From: Isoalcanivorax indicus
GTDB lineage: Bacteria > Pseudomonadota > Gammaproteobacteria > Pseudomonadales > Alcanivoracaceae
NCBI RefSeq assembly: GCF_003259185.1
Contig: NZ_QGMP01000001.1
Span: 1,550,001-1,614,000 of the forward strand
DNA: 64,000 nucleotides
Direction: 5' to 3'
In this document: positions 26,553 to 39,500 of the stretch, in pieces
Position numbering within the stretch: position 1 is the stretch's first letter
Layout of the letters: the number at the start of each line of letters is the position of its first letter
Translations under genes and position numbers: made by a program
Notes under the pieces: model-generated
Database searches by the model: none
What the model was told of the DNA's origin: nothing
Seen by the model: the letters and a program-made list of their open reading frames with translations, nothing else

Positions 26553-27323
26553 TCAGAAACCGTAGACGAGACCCACCGTCACTTCCTGATCTGTCTTGCT
26601 GCGCGCCGTGGGCGCCGGATCGCTGTTGTGTCTCAGGATGTGGCTGACACGCAGAGACAGGCGGCTGTTCAGCTTGCTGGTCACGCTGGTGGCCGCACGG
26701 GTCAGGGTCGCATCATCCTCTATTTCCGTGCTCGTCTCCTGCCGGAACTGCGCGTTTTCGGACAGGTTCAGCAGGTAGCGCAGGCCAACACGCAGCAACG
26801 CGCTTTCTTCCTTGCGGCGGCCGTCGTCATCCGGCACTTCCAGGCGCCGTTGCCGATAACCGGGACCCGCTTCCAGATCCAGGCGGTGCAGATCGTTGTC
26901 AAACATGCGACGACCAATACCCAGCGCGTAGCTGGCTTCGTAATCGTAGCCGGTGAAACGGTCTTTCTCCGCTTCGATCAGGTTGAACAGATAGTTGGCA
27001 CCGTCCAGTTTCAGGTCGATCTTGTAGGCGCCGAAATAGCGCTCCGCCGAACGCTCCATGTCGCCGGTGCTGTTGTTGCGCTGCTCGGCATTGGCCGCGT
27101 CCAGGCGTGCCTGGTGGCGCCAGTCGGCAAAGTCACGCTCCGCCTGGCTGCGCGCATTGATGGTGTCGGACCGGGTGTTGCCCCGTTTGACCAGATAGGC
27201 CAGTTCTACATCGCCAGTCCATCGGTCGATGGTCTGGCCTGGCTCCTGGGCCGATACCTGTACAGGCACCAGGGCCCAGGAAAATGCGGTGGCGCACGCT
27301 GCCGCCAGCCATTTCTTCTGCAT
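26553..27323 (-). CDS. DUF481 (YdiY-like) outer-membrane beta-barrel protein
   Basis: The 256-residue protein has a signal peptide (MQKKWLAAACATAFSWALVPVQVSAQ, cleaved near residue 24) and then alternating strands of a DUF481 porin-like barrel, ending in GLVYGF with a C-terminal aromatic residue as expected for outer-membrane proteins. Function is not known; E. coli YdiY is acid-inducible. ATG at 27323 is chosen for its signal peptide and a CCGGAG ribosome site; it lies 4 bp after mscS, so the two are co-transcribed. Confidence 0.88.
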   Translation of the reverse strand: MQKKWLAAACATAFSWALVPVQVSAQEPGQTIDRWTGDVELAYLVKRGNTRSDTINARSQAERDFADWRHQARLDAANAEQRNNSTGDMERSAERYFGAYKIDLKLDGANYLFNLIEAEKDRFTGYDYEASYALGIGRRMFDNDLHRLDLEAGPGYRQRRLEVPDDDGRRKEESALLRVGLRYLLNLSENAQFRQETSTEIEDDATLTRAATSVTSKLNSRLSLRVSHILRHNSDPAPTARSKTDQEVTVGLVYGF

Positions 27324-27327
27324 TGCT

Positions 27328-28146
27328 CTACTCCGGTTTGTCGAAATGTACATCCATCTGCGGGAACGGGATGGTAATGCCTTCATCATCAAACTTGCGT
27401 TTGACTGCTTCAATCGTGCCCCAGTAGACAGCCCAGTAGTCGGCACTGTTCACCCAGGGGCGCACGATCAGATTGACGGAACTGTCTGCCAGCTCGGAGA
27501 CAGCGATATTCGGCGCCGGGTCCGCGAGGATGCGCTCATCGGCGGCGAGTACCGCCTTGATGGCCTCTTTCACCTTGGACAGGTCAGCGTCATAGCTGAC
27601 GCCGAACACGAGATCGACCCGGCGTGTCGGCATGGCCGAGTAGTTGACGATCTGGTTGTTCATGATGCTGCCATTGGGCACCAGGATGACCTTGTTGTCC
27701 GGCGAGGTCATCAGGGTCGAGAAAATGCGAATCTCTCGGATGGTCCCGGCAGTATTGCCCGCCTCGACATAGTCGCCGACCTTGAACGGCCGCAGAACCA
27801 GCAGCATGACACCGGCGGCAAAGTTGGCCAGCGAATTGTTCAGGGCCAGGCCAACGGCCAGGCCCGCAGCACCGAACAGGGCAATCAGGGAGGCGGTCTG
27901 AACCCCGAGCCGATCCACCGCCGCGATGATGACAAAGGCCAGCAGGGCCACATGGGCGACGCGTGCAAGGAAGGTGGCAACGGTCGGGTCTACCTTGCGC
28001 TTCAGACCGGTTTCCATCAGCGCAGCGATGCGCTTCACCAGCCAGCGACCGATGATGAATATCGCCAGGGCGGCGATGATATTGAAGGTATAAGGCACCA
28101 GATTCTGTTCAACAAACTCCGCTGACAGCGCAGTCACCTCTTCCAT
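27328..28146 (-). CDS. mscS: Small-conductance mechanosensitive channel MscS
   Basis: A 272-residue channel that releases solutes on osmotic downshock. It has three membrane helices (about 18-36, 60-80, 87-125); the pore-lining third helix contains GAAGLAVGLALNNSLANFAAG, close to the E. coli TM3 pattern, and is followed by the cytoplasmic beta domain with VPNGSIMNNQIVNYS. The ATG has a GAGGGAT ribosome site. It is the first gene of a unit with the DUF481 gene and diverges from metH. Confidence 0.94.
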   Translation of the reverse strand: MEEVTALSAEFVEQNLVPYTFNIIAALAIFIIGRWLVKRIAALMETGLKRKVDPTVATFLARVAHVALLAFVIIAAVDRLGVQTASLIALFGAAGLAVGLALNNSLANFAAGVMLLVLRPFKVGDYVEAGNTAGTIREIRIFSTLMTSPDNKVILVPNGSIMNNQIVNYSAMPTRRVDLVFGVSYDADLSKVKEAIKAVLAADERILADPAPNIAVSELADSSVNLIVRPWVNSADYWAVYWGTIEAVKRKFDDEGITIPFPQMDVHFDKPE

Positions 28147-28250
28147 GTCGTATCCCTCACTGTGGCTGAAGCGGTCAGTATGCCAGAGGCTCCGGCGAAT
28201 GGTAGCGTGCGCCCCTCCCGCTTTTACAAATTCGCCACAGGTCGCCTTCA

Positions 28251-28279
28251 TGGGCATTCACCGGCAGCACCGGTATAAT
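28251..28279 (+). promoter_or_regulatory. Probable sigma-70 promoter of metH
   Basis: TATAAT (28274-28279) is a perfect -10, with TGGGCA (28251-28256) 17 bp upstream as a partial -35. The transcript would start near 28286, leaving a leader too short for a riboswitch. Confidence 0.6.
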
Positions 28280-28313
28280 GCTCGCCCCATTCGAGTCCCG
28301 TCCGGAGTTCAGC

Positions 28314-32015
<3,702 letters not shown>

Positions 32016-32022
32016 ACGCGGG

Positions 32023-34071
32023 TCAACCCGCCAGGACTACACCGTCTCCCTCGGGCAGGATGCTGCCCGCAGGGGCGTTGACGCGCACCCGGCTGCCCGC
32101 CACCAGACAGTGCATGGCATCGTCCACCCCGGTGATACAGGGGATATCCAGGGTTTCCGCCAGCAGCGCCGCCGGATGCAGCGGGTCATGGCTGGCCAGC
32201 ACCAGCGCGCCAGCCAGGGTCAGCCAGGGTAGCCAGCCCGGCTCGCACTGATCCAGCACCACCACATCGCCCGGCTCGAGGGTCGACAGCGACCAGGCCG
32301 AATGCAGTAACCGCACCGGGCCGCTGGCCTGAGTCGCGACCCGGGGGGTGCCATTGAGGGCCGGCCGGCCACGCTGGTCGAGGCGCACCCCGTAGGCCAC
32401 CTGGTCGATCATCCAGTCCGGCGCTCCCTGGCAGGCGGAGGTCATGTAGCGCAGTTTGCGCTCGCCGAGCTTCTCCGGTGTCAGCCGGCGGGTGCTGTCC
32501 CGATCGCCCTGCCACAGGGACCAGAGTTCATCAAAATAGACAAAATGGATATCCTCGGCGCGGCGCAACTGCTGCCGTGCCACCAGCACCTGAGCCATGG
32601 CAGCGAGCAGGTGCCGCAGCTGACCGCCCAGGGACTCACGCAGGGCGGCGGCCTGGGCACGCCAGCGAAGCTGGCGAAACGCCGGGGCGGTGCTCGGCGC
32701 GGGCAGTCGGCACAGCCTTTCCCGCCGTTCCGGCGACAGCGCCGCCAGCGTGGCCAGCTCCGCAGGTGCCTCATCAAAACGGACCAGCACAGGATCGGCG
32801 CCCGGGCCGACGGTTGCCCTCCGCAGCGCCTCATCACTCTGCCCCAGTTGCACCAGCGCCGCACGATGCGGCGGCGGCAGCATACTGGCCAGCAGCAGTG
32901 CTGCGTCGTGTCCTGGCGCGAGTGCAGACGGGTCGGCCGTGCAACAGGTCAGCCAACCTTCCAGCCCAGCCAACCGCTCACCGACCCGGTCCAGCCGCAT
33001 CAATTGGCGCCAGTGACCGTTCAGGTCGCCCGGCGCTGGCGGGTTCGCGGCGCAATGCGCCCGTTCCGCTTCCAGCTGGCGCAGCTGCATGCCCGTCAGC
33101 CAGGGTCGCAGGCCATCCCGACGCCAATAGCGCTGGCGCCACACCACGGCGTCCCGCGGACGCCAGGCTGGCGGCACCCCGCGCAGCAAATGCTGGTCAC
33201 CGCCCTGCTCCAGCAGGCGCAGGGAAAAACGGCTGTTGCTGTACAGGTGGCAATGCTGGCGCCGATACGGCTCGATATTGGCCAGGTCCTGCCAGCCCAG
33301 GCGCTCGCCCAGGGGGCGCCAGAAGCCGGTCTTGAACCAGCGGCCCGCCAGGGTGTACCAGAGCGGTGACACCGCCTGCTCCCAGATGCCCAGCCCGGCG
33401 CGGCGGCTCCAGGCTTCTTCCGGGCGTGGCAGGGAGCCGACCGGCAAGGTCTGGACCATCCACAGCTGCTCGCCGTCAAACACCCATTCGCACGCCTGCG
33501 GCCGCTCGAAGTGACGTCGCAGTTGCGCTGCCAGCGTGCTGAAAGGTTCGGCGCCGACGGTGCTCGCCAGCGGGCTGTCCGGTTCGCTGCTGAAAGCGAT
33601 GCCGCCATGGCCATGCAGGATCAGTCGTTCCTGCCCGGCGGCACTGCCTTCCACCACGCCCTCAACGATCACATGTTCGAGATCCTGGCGCACCGGGTGA
33701 CGGGTGAACAGCACGCCCGCAGCCACCCGCCGGGGCAAGGCCTGGACAAGCACGTCATCCGTGCCCTCCTCTACCCCCTCCTCGGCACGACTGAAACGCT
33801 GCAGCAAGGCTGCGGCCAGCGCAGCATCACTGTCCAGATTGACCAGCGATTGCCGTTGCGAACCCGGGGTCGCTGGCCCCTGGTGCAATACCCAGTAACG
33901 CATGCTGTCGTCCCCGGGCAAGCGCTCCAGCGCCGACTGGATGTCTGCCAGCGTCGGTACGCCGGTGGCCCGGGCGTGCCAGGCAGGCGGCACCGGAAGC
34001 CCCATGGCGGCCCACTGACTGGCAGCAGGTGCCCCGCTGGCCGGGCTCGGTGTCAGCGCTTCAAACTTCAT
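32023..34071 (-). CDS. PEP synthase/PPDK-like protein with phosphohistidine swivelling domain
   Basis: A 682-residue protein with a reduced N-terminal ATP-grasp-like region (GLPVPPAWHA near the start; VLVQALPRRVAAGVLFTRHPV and WVFDGEQLWMVQTLPV match PPDK/PEP-synthase signatures), a long middle region (about 240-560) I do not recognise, and a C-terminal swivelling domain with candidate phospho-His632 in DPLHPAALLAETLDIP. The usual VRSSA-ED-SFAGQ nucleotide loop appears to be missing. The layout resembles PPDK-related transferases such as rifampin phosphotransferase, but the substrate is unknown. Its start overlaps the DUF1461 gene by 11 bp, so they are coupled. Confidence 0.75.
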   Translation of the reverse strand: MKFEALTPSPASGAPAASQWAAMGLPVPPAWHARATGVPTLADIQSALERLPGDDSMRYWVLHQGPATPGSQRQSLVNLDSDAALAAALLQRFSRAEEGVEEGTDDVLVQALPRRVAAGVLFTRHPVRQDLEHVIVEGVVEGSAAGQERLILHGHGGIAFSSEPDSPLASTVGAEPFSTLAAQLRRHFERPQACEWVFDGEQLWMVQTLPVGSLPRPEEAWSRRAGLGIWEQAVSPLWYTLAGRWFKTGFWRPLGERLGWQDLANIEPYRRQHCHLYSNSRFSLRLLEQGGDQHLLRGVPPAWRPRDAVVWRQRYWRRDGLRPWLTGMQLRQLEAERAHCAANPPAPGDLNGHWRQLMRLDRVGERLAGLEGWLTCCTADPSALAPGHDAALLLASMLPPPHRAALVQLGQSDEALRRATVGPGADPVLVRFDEAPAELATLAALSPERRERLCRLPAPSTAPAFRQLRWRAQAAALRESLGGQLRHLLAAMAQVLVARQQLRRAEDIHFVYFDELWSLWQGDRDSTRRLTPEKLGERKLRYMTSACQGAPDWMIDQVAYGVRLDQRGRPALNGTPRVATQASGPVRLLHSAWSLSTLEPGDVVVLDQCEPGWLPWLTLAGALVLASHDPLHPAALLAETLDIPCITGVDDAMHCLVAGSRVRVNAPAGSILPEGDGVVLAG

Positions 34072-34816
34072 TCGGGTGCCTCTGCGGGATCCGGGCTGCC
34101 AGCGCACGGCCGACACGGTAGAAGACAGGTGTCAGGAGCGCGGTCCCGATAACGAGCACCACGGCGATGGCCCCGAACAGATACGGCGCTTTCATCAGCG
34201 TGCTCATGAGGGACTCCTCCCAGTAGAAGAACCAGGGGTTCTCCGGCGGGAAGAACCAGATATGAAACTGATAGAAGACGGCCTTGGGACCCGCTATCAG
34301 CAACCACAGCAGTAATGGTGTGGCCAGCAGCGCCGCCGACGCGCCCCGACTGCGCCAGGAGGGCAGCGTCAAACGCCGGGTGGCCCAGGCGGCGGGCAGC
34401 CACACCAGGACCAGTATCAGTGACGCCAGCGCGGCACGCGACAGCAACACGGCAACATCCTGGAGATGGGCGACTTCGGTCTCGATCAGCAACGGCAGGG
34501 TCTGGCCATGCGGCCCGGCATAGGTGATCTGCGCGAGCCCCTCGCCATGCGCGTGCACCGCCTTGCGGATCGCCCGGAAGGCCTCGGCATGGGCCTGGGC
34601 ATCCAGCTCGGCAAAGCCCGGTCGTTTCGGATTCTGGGGCGCATAGGTGGCGATATGTTCATCAATGGCGAGCACGCTGTACCAGAGCGGGTACCCGTAA
34701 TCGACGCGCGAAAACAGCCACCACACCAGGGCCAGCGCCAGCCACACACAGATCAGCGCATAGGCAATCCACGCCAGGCCTTTTTTGCACTGGTGCAAGC
34801 TGTCTTCAATCCGCAT
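34061..34816 (-). CDS. DUF1461 integral membrane protein
   Basis: The 251-residue protein has about five membrane helices and the DUF1461 pattern: an N-terminal helix, an extracytoplasmic segment with conserved His residues (about 50-125), and FHIWFFPPENPWFFYWEESL followed by another helix. Function of the family is unknown. The start MRIEDSLHQCKKG is chosen because the longer frame has no ribosome site. It overlaps the swivelling-domain gene downstream and diverges from the lipoprotein hydrolase gene 41 bp away. Confidence 0.8.
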   Translation of the reverse strand: MRIEDSLHQCKKGLAWIAYALICVWLALALVWWLFSRVDYGYPLWYSVLAIDEHIATYAPQNPKRPGFAELDAQAHAEAFRAIRKAVHAHGEGLAQITYAGPHGQTLPLLIETEVAHLQDVAVLLSRAALASLILVLVWLPAAWATRRLTLPSWRSRGASAALLATPLLLWLLIAGPKAVFYQFHIWFFPPENPWFFYWEESLMSTLMKAPYLFGAIAVVLVIGTALLTPVFYRVGRALAARIPQRHPNEV

Positions 34817-34857
34817 AATTGGCCCGCCATAACAATAATAATGCGAGGAACATCGCC

Positions 34858-36516
34858 ATGCGAAGTAAGGCATTGGCCCTGCTGGCTTGTTGTCTTTTCC
34901 TGAGCGTCACCCTGACGGGGTGTGCCACCACACAACTTCCCCTTGCCGACCCCGGCCCGGTCTCGGGCAGTCGTGATGCCACACGTTACCAGGTGAAGAT
35001 CCCCACCCATGATGGCCAGATGCTGGCCGCCACAGTCTACCAGCCCGCGCTGGCTGCGGGCGACTCCGCACCGCTCATTATTGCCACGCACGGCTATGGC
35101 GGTTTTCGCGCCAAGCGTCCGTTTTCCATCTACGGCAAGACCATGATTACCGGCCAGGCCGCGATCGCCGCCTGGCGTGCGGGTTACTGGGTGGTGTTCT
35201 ATGACCAGCGCGGTTTCGGCGGCAGTGATGATCGCGTGCACATGATGGCCCGTGACAAGGAAGTACGCGATGTGTCCTCGGTGATCGACTGGTCGTTGGC
35301 GCACCTGCCGGGTATCAGCACGCTGCCGGACGGTGCAGCGGCCATCGGCATGATCGGTGAAAGTTACGGCGCGGGCGCGCAGATCCTGGCGTCCTTTCAC
35401 GAACCGCGGCTGCAGGCACTGGTCCCTGTGGCCGGCTGGCATGATCTGGCGGACGCCATGGCCCCCAACGGCCACGTGCGCACCAGTTGGGGCGGCGCCC
35501 TGGCCACCGTGCCGCCGGTAACCAGCGGTTTCTCGACACAGACCCTGAGCCGCCCCTGGCGCAGCATGTTCAGCGGCACCATGAACCATGAAGTACGGCG
35601 GGAACTGAATGCCCGCAGTCCGGCAAGCTGGTGCGGCAACGGCCATTCGCCCCAGGCCGATGTGTTGCTGGTCCAGGGATTCCGCGATTCCCTGATGACC
35701 ATGGATCAGGCGCTGGACAACCGTCAGTGTTTCCTCGATGCCGGTCGTGACGCGCGCCTGCTCGCCATCCAGGGGGGCCATATCCTGCCCTGGCCAGTAC
35801 AGCGCTGGTCTGGCAAGCCGCTGTTCAATACCGACCGCGATATCAACTGCAACGGCGAGGCCCAGCGCCTGGAGCAGGTCATCCTGTCCTGGTGGGATGA
35901 GAAGCTGCGCGGTGAAGAGCGTGAGGTGCCGCCCTTGTGTATCGCGCTTGATTACGATGACGCCATCACGCCGGAGAATTTCCCTGAATCCGTGCAGCGT
36001 TTTCCCGTGGCGCGTGAGCAGGTGCATATTCCCATCGCCGGGCTGTTCGAGGGGTTCATGGTGCCCTTCGACGCGGGCTACGACGTGTTTCGCGGGCTCT
36101 GGAGCAATGCCGACCGGCGCTTCCTGACCCCCAGTGGCGGGCTTGGTCGGCCGCGCTTTATTCCCCTGTATGTGGTGGAACGCGACGACGAGCTGTTGCT
36201 GGGCACGCCGGAGATCAATCTGATGCTGGCCGGCACCGCAAGTGTGCGCAGTACCCGGGTCTTCGTCGGGATCGGCGTGCAGCATGCCAATCAGCGGCGC
36301 ATCCGTGTTGCCAGCGAGCAGCTTACCCCGCTCCCGCGCAAGGGGCGCTATCAGCAGGCGCTGACGCCGGTGGCCACCCCCCTGCAGGCGGGTGACCGGG
36401 TCGGCCTGATTGTTTATGGCTTCAACTGGCAGTACGCCTTCAACCCCTCCTTCTGGTGGAGTCGGGCACACTTCAATGGTGAGGTGGCGTTGCCGCTGAT
36501 TCGCGACGATCGCTGA
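34858..36516 (+). CDS. Lipoprotein alpha/beta hydrolase (CocE/X-Pro peptidase-like)
   Basis: A 552-residue lipoprotein: a signal with lipobox LTGC (Cys22), then an S15-type alpha/beta hydrolase fold. The nucleophile is Ser169 in MIGESYGAG, with THGYGG as oxyanion loop (78-82) and DQRGFGGSD typical of CocE/Xaa-Pro peptidase proteins. It probably acts in the periplasm or on the outer membrane on an ester or peptide; the substrate is unknown. An AGGA site precedes the ATG. Its last 44 bp overlap the converging exported-protein gene. Confidence 0.85.
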   Translation: MRSKALALLACCLFLSVTLTGCATTQLPLADPGPVSGSRDATRYQVKIPTHDGQMLAATVYQPALAAGDSAPLIIATHGYGGFRAKRPFSIYGKTMITGQAAIAAWRAGYWVVFYDQRGFGGSDDRVHMMARDKEVRDVSSVIDWSLAHLPGISTLPDGAAAIGMIGESYGAGAQILASFHEPRLQALVPVAGWHDLADAMAPNGHVRTSWGGALATVPPVTSGFSTQTLSRPWRSMFSGTMNHEVRRELNARSPASWCGNGHSPQADVLLVQGFRDSLMTMDQALDNRQCFLDAGRDARLLAIQGGHILPWPVQRWSGKPLFNTDRDINCNGEAQRLEQVILSWWDEKLRGEEREVPPLCIALDYDDAITPENFPESVQRFPVAREQVHIPIAGLFEGFMVPFDAGYDVFRGLWSNADRRFLTPSGGLGRPRFIPLYVVERDDELLLGTPEINLMLAGTASVRSTRVFVGIGVQHANQRRIRVASEQLTPLPRKGRYQQALTPVATPLQAGDRVGLIVYGFNWQYAFNPSFWWSRAHFNGEVALPLIRDDR

Positions 36517-37795
36517 TGGCCCTTCTGTCGTTCACGACCAGTGTCGGCACGCGCGTGCGTGCCGCCGCATACTCTGCCGGGTGGGTGCCGTCTGCCAGCG
36601 ACCGGTCAAACAGCAGACGCACCGCAAAGCGCAGTTCCTGCTCCGGCGGCCAGCCGCGCAAGGCATAGCCCAGATTGGGAAGCTGGCCGGGAAACTGCTC
36701 CGGCTTCACTTCCAGATGGGCGTCGTCCTGGTAGACCAGCCCCAGCGGAATGTCTGACAGCGCGGGCGGCACCACCAGATCGGCCAACAGCGCAAAGCCC
36801 TGCTGCGAATCGAACAGGATCCAGCTTTCGTCTGTGGTCAGCCCCCGCTCCACCAGCGCTCGCTCTTCATCATCCATGCGGCCATCCACCAGACCGCTGA
36901 GCGAGCCACTCCGGGCGGTGCGCACCACGGCGCCGTACTGGGCGTTGCCATCGATGGACACCGAGACTTCCGGATCGCGCAGCGTGCTGCGGTACAGACC
37001 GGGCACGCGGGCGTAGCTGTGGGCCTCGTAATGATCCGGGTAGCGGTGCGCCTGAACATGCAACCGCATGACCGGGATGCCCCCCAGTACGACACGGGTT
37101 TCCAGATGCATGACCGACCGCAACGGACCATTCCGGTGTCCGGCCAGACGTGGGCGCAGGTTGGTGTTGTCCAGCGTCATGCGTGCCCGGCGGCTCATGA
37201 AACCACCGCTCATGCGCATCTTCAGGGTGTCGATGATCGACCCCTCGCCTTCATACGTGTGGTAGCCCAGGTAGCGCCAGTTGAGTTCATTGTCCGGGTC
37301 GACGTCCAGACGATAACTGGCGGTGCGGGTGATGCCGGTGTCGATATCGTGGTCGACATAGCGTCCGGGATGCCGGCGAGGGTCGTCCTGCGCCAGGTAA
37401 AGATAGCCCGGCTGCGCGGCGTCATCGTCCAGCACCAGTTCAACCAGCAAGGCGCCCTTGGCCGGCACGGCGTCCGCGGGTGCCCTGCCGCCCAGATCGC
37501 GCGCCCGGAACAGCAACCGGTCGGCACCGGTGAAGCGTTCCGGGTCGCCGTCCGCGTCCAGGCCAGACTCGGCAAACCAGACCATGTCAGCTTCGCCAAT
37601 GGGATCAATCTGGAAGGGTATCGGCACAAACCCGGTATCGGGCTGCCAGCGCAGCAGGGATAACCGGGCTGATGACACGCCCTCGGCAGCCCCCAGATCG
37701 CGGGCCTGATAGTGCAGAATGCGTGTGTCCCGGGCAGCATCTGCCCAGGCGCTGAGGGGCAGCAGGCCCGCCAGCAGTATCAGCCAACGTGACAT
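36473..37795 (-). CDS. Exported protein of unknown function at the end of the T2SS block
   Basis: The 440-residue protein has a clear signal peptide (MSRWLILLAGLLPLSAWADA, cleaved near residue 18) and a beta-rich mature part, so it is periplasmic or secreted. It starts with ATG overlapping the gspM stop (TGATG), the position where gspN is found in many operons, but it is much longer than GspN and I see no resemblance to it. It contains FIPIPFQIDPIG-like and YVDHDIDTGITRTASY segments that I do not recognise. Likely roles are a T2SS accessory factor or a substrate. Confidence 0.8.
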   Translation of the reverse strand: MSRWLILLAGLLPLSAWADAARDTRILHYQARDLGAAEGVSSARLSLLRWQPDTGFVPIPFQIDPIGEADMVWFAESGLDADGDPERFTGADRLLFRARDLGGRAPADAVPAKGALLVELVLDDDAAQPGYLYLAQDDPRRHPGRYVDHDIDTGITRTASYRLDVDPDNELNWRYLGYHTYEGEGSIIDTLKMRMSGGFMSRRARMTLDNTNLRPRLAGHRNGPLRSVMHLETRVVLGGIPVMRLHVQAHRYPDHYEAHSYARVPGLYRSTLRDPEVSVSIDGNAQYGAVVRTARSGSLSGLVDGRMDDEERALVERGLTTDESWILFDSQQGFALLADLVVPPALSDIPLGLVYQDDAHLEVKPEQFPGQLPNLGYALRGWPPEQELRFAVRLLFDRSLADGTHPAEYAAARTRVPTLVVNDRRAISDRRESAATPPHH

Positions 37796-38340
37796 CAGCC
37801 CCCCCGGCGCAGGGTCGCTCTGACATTCACCGTTCCGGGGGTCTGGCTGCTGGAGATTTCCACCGCCGCCGCACGGATACCCTGCTCCTGTTCCAGCAAC
37901 TGGAGCCAGGCGATGACCCGGGCAAACTCCTGTTGTTCCAGCTGGATACGCGCCGCGTTGTTCCCCTCGGGCGTGAAACCGCGCAAGGTCAGTCCCGACT
38001 GGGAAGCACTGGCGTTGATCACCGATATCCAGTCGCCCTGGAAACGCTGCGGTTGATCACTGCGGCTGTCCCGGGCCTGACGCACCACATCCGCATTGTC
38101 CTCGATCCAGCTCAGCACCCGCTCGCGGGCAAGGTAGTTGTTGATGGCCCGCTCGCGGCTGTTGAGTACCGGCGCCCACATCAGCTGGTAAATCAGCAAC
38201 AGTCCCAGGAAAACCCCCAGTATGGACACCGCCAGTTGCTCCCGCCGCGCCAGTCCGCGGTACCAGACCAGTGCCGGTTCGGCCCGGGATACCGCTTGCC
38301 GTTGCCACTGTTGCCATTGTTGTTGTAGTTGTTCGCGCAT
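37795..38340 (-). CDS. gspM: Type II secretion system protein GspM
   Basis: GspM is an inner-membrane protein that stabilises GspL and links it to the pseudopilus. The 181-residue protein has a cytoplasmic N-terminus, one membrane helix (about 35-55) and a periplasmic ferredoxin-like domain ending NVRATLRRGG. It abuts gspL with a one-base overlap. Length and layout fit the family, and position after gspL supports the call. Confidence 0.92.
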   Translation of the reverse strand: MREQLQQQWQQWQRQAVSRAEPALVWYRGLARREQLAVSILGVFLGLLLIYQLMWAPVLNSRERAINNYLARERVLSWIEDNADVVRQARDSRSDQPQRFQGDWISVINASASQSGLTLRGFTPEGNNAARIQLEQQEFARVIAWLQLLEQEQGIRAAAVEISSSQTPGTVNVRATLRRGG

Positions 38341-39500
38341 CAGCCTTGTCCCACCCGCATACGTGCTGTCACACCGCTCGCCTCGCTGCGGGCGGTGCCG
38401 ATTTCCGCAGACAATCCGGCAGACTGCAGCGCCTCGCGCAGCGCCTCCAGTGCCGAGAAGTCCTGGGCATTCAGATCCAGCATCAGAATGCTTTCCCGCT
38501 CGTCATAGTTCAGTCGCCGTGGCGTCACACCCTGACCGGACGCAGCGCCAATGATTTCTCCCGTCGGGCCCATCAAGGCAAGAAAACCGCTGCCACCGGC
38601 ACCGCCGCCAAGACGGTTCAACTGGGTCTCGAACTCGCGCACGATCATCTGCGGACGCCCCGTGCCGGGGAACAACTCCTGATAGAGCGTCACGGAGGCC
38701 TCGGCCGTCTGTTGTGCGGCCTTCTCGTACTGCCAGGTCTGAACCATCAGCAGGACCCAGATACAGACCAGTACGGCCGCGGCCAGCCTGGCCACGGGCA
38801 CCCAGGGCATCAGCCAGGCGGGTCCGTCCTGGCCTTCCCGTACCGGGCGCAGGTCGCTGTGCAGGAGATTGACCCGATCGACCGCCGCGAAACGCTCTGC
38901 CAGACGGGCGAACAGCGCGCCCGGCTCATCAATACGCTCAAACAGGCTGTCATCCAGACCCAGCAGTGCGGGCAACTGCGCCGCCTCGCCCTGGGGCAAC
39001 ACCAGCGCCTGACCGGCATCCGGCAGGCACAGCAGATCGCCTCCATCAAGGGCCGCCATGCAGGGGGCATCGTCGCGCAGCAGGTCCGCATCCACCCAGG
39101 CACCGATGATCCGGGCATGGGACGCTTCGGCACACCAGTCGAGCAATTGCTCCAGGCCCTGGCGCTCGCAGGCCAGCACCGGATAGCGGTCCTCGCTGGG
39201 CCGACCATGGGCAAACCACAGGTCTTCGGCCCGGCCAAGCACGGATTCCTCCAGCAGATAAGGCAGCACCTTCTGGATATGTCGTCCCTGGCGACGGCTC
39301 AGACTGACACGGGTCACCAGCACGTCACCGGCCGACAGCACCAGGTGAATGTCGCCGCGCATTGCTGCCAGCGCCTCACTGAGGCTGCCGCAGGTGCTCC
39401 CTGCGGCGGTGCGCCAGCGCGCCTGCACCGCCTCCGGGCTGTCCGCCCGCAGCGCGCCGGGTGCCAGGTAGAGAAGTCGTTGCTCATCCATCGTTATCAT
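38340..39500 (-). CDS. gspL: Type II secretion system protein GspL
   Basis: GspL recruits the ATPase GspE to the inner membrane. The 386-residue protein has an actin-like cytoplasmic domain (about 1-235), a membrane helix (about 240-260, ARLAAAVLVCIWVLLMV) and a periplasmic domain. Its start lies inside the end of gspK: MITMDEQ begins at 39500, and a second ATG at 39491 is equally possible. Confidence 0.93.
   Translation of the reverse strand: MITMDEQRLLYLAPGALRADSPEAVQARWRTAAGSTCGSLSEALAAMRGDIHLVLSAGDVLVTRVSLSRRQGRHIQKVLPYLLEESVLGRAEDLWFAHGRPSEDRYPVLACERQGLEQLLDWCAEASHARIIGAWVDADLLRDDAPCMAALDGGDLLCLPDAGQALVLPQGEAAQLPALLGLDDSLFERIDEPGALFARLAERFAAVDRVNLLHSDLRPVREGQDGPAWLMPWVPVARLAAAVLVCIWVLLMVQTWQYEKAAQQTAEASVTLYQELFPGTGRPQMIVREFETQLNRLGGGAGGSGFLALMGPTGEIIGAASGQGVTPRRLNYDERESILMLDLNAQDFSALEALREALQSAGLSAEIGTARSEASGVTARMRVGQG

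Noticed and set aside
28280-28313. Riboswitch before metH
   Set aside because: The predicted transcript leader is only about 30 nt, too short for a cobalamin or SAH riboswitch.
32060-34152. Long plus-strand frames opposite the swivelling-domain gene
   Set aside because: They are rich in Arg, Pro and Ala as expected of antisense shadows, whereas the minus-strand frame has clear PEP-synthase signatures.
34785-34798. TTGCACTGGTGCAA palindrome as an operator
   Set aside because: It lies within codons 7-11 of the DUF1461 gene; with no promoter elements around it and no second copy, a regulatory role cannot be supported.
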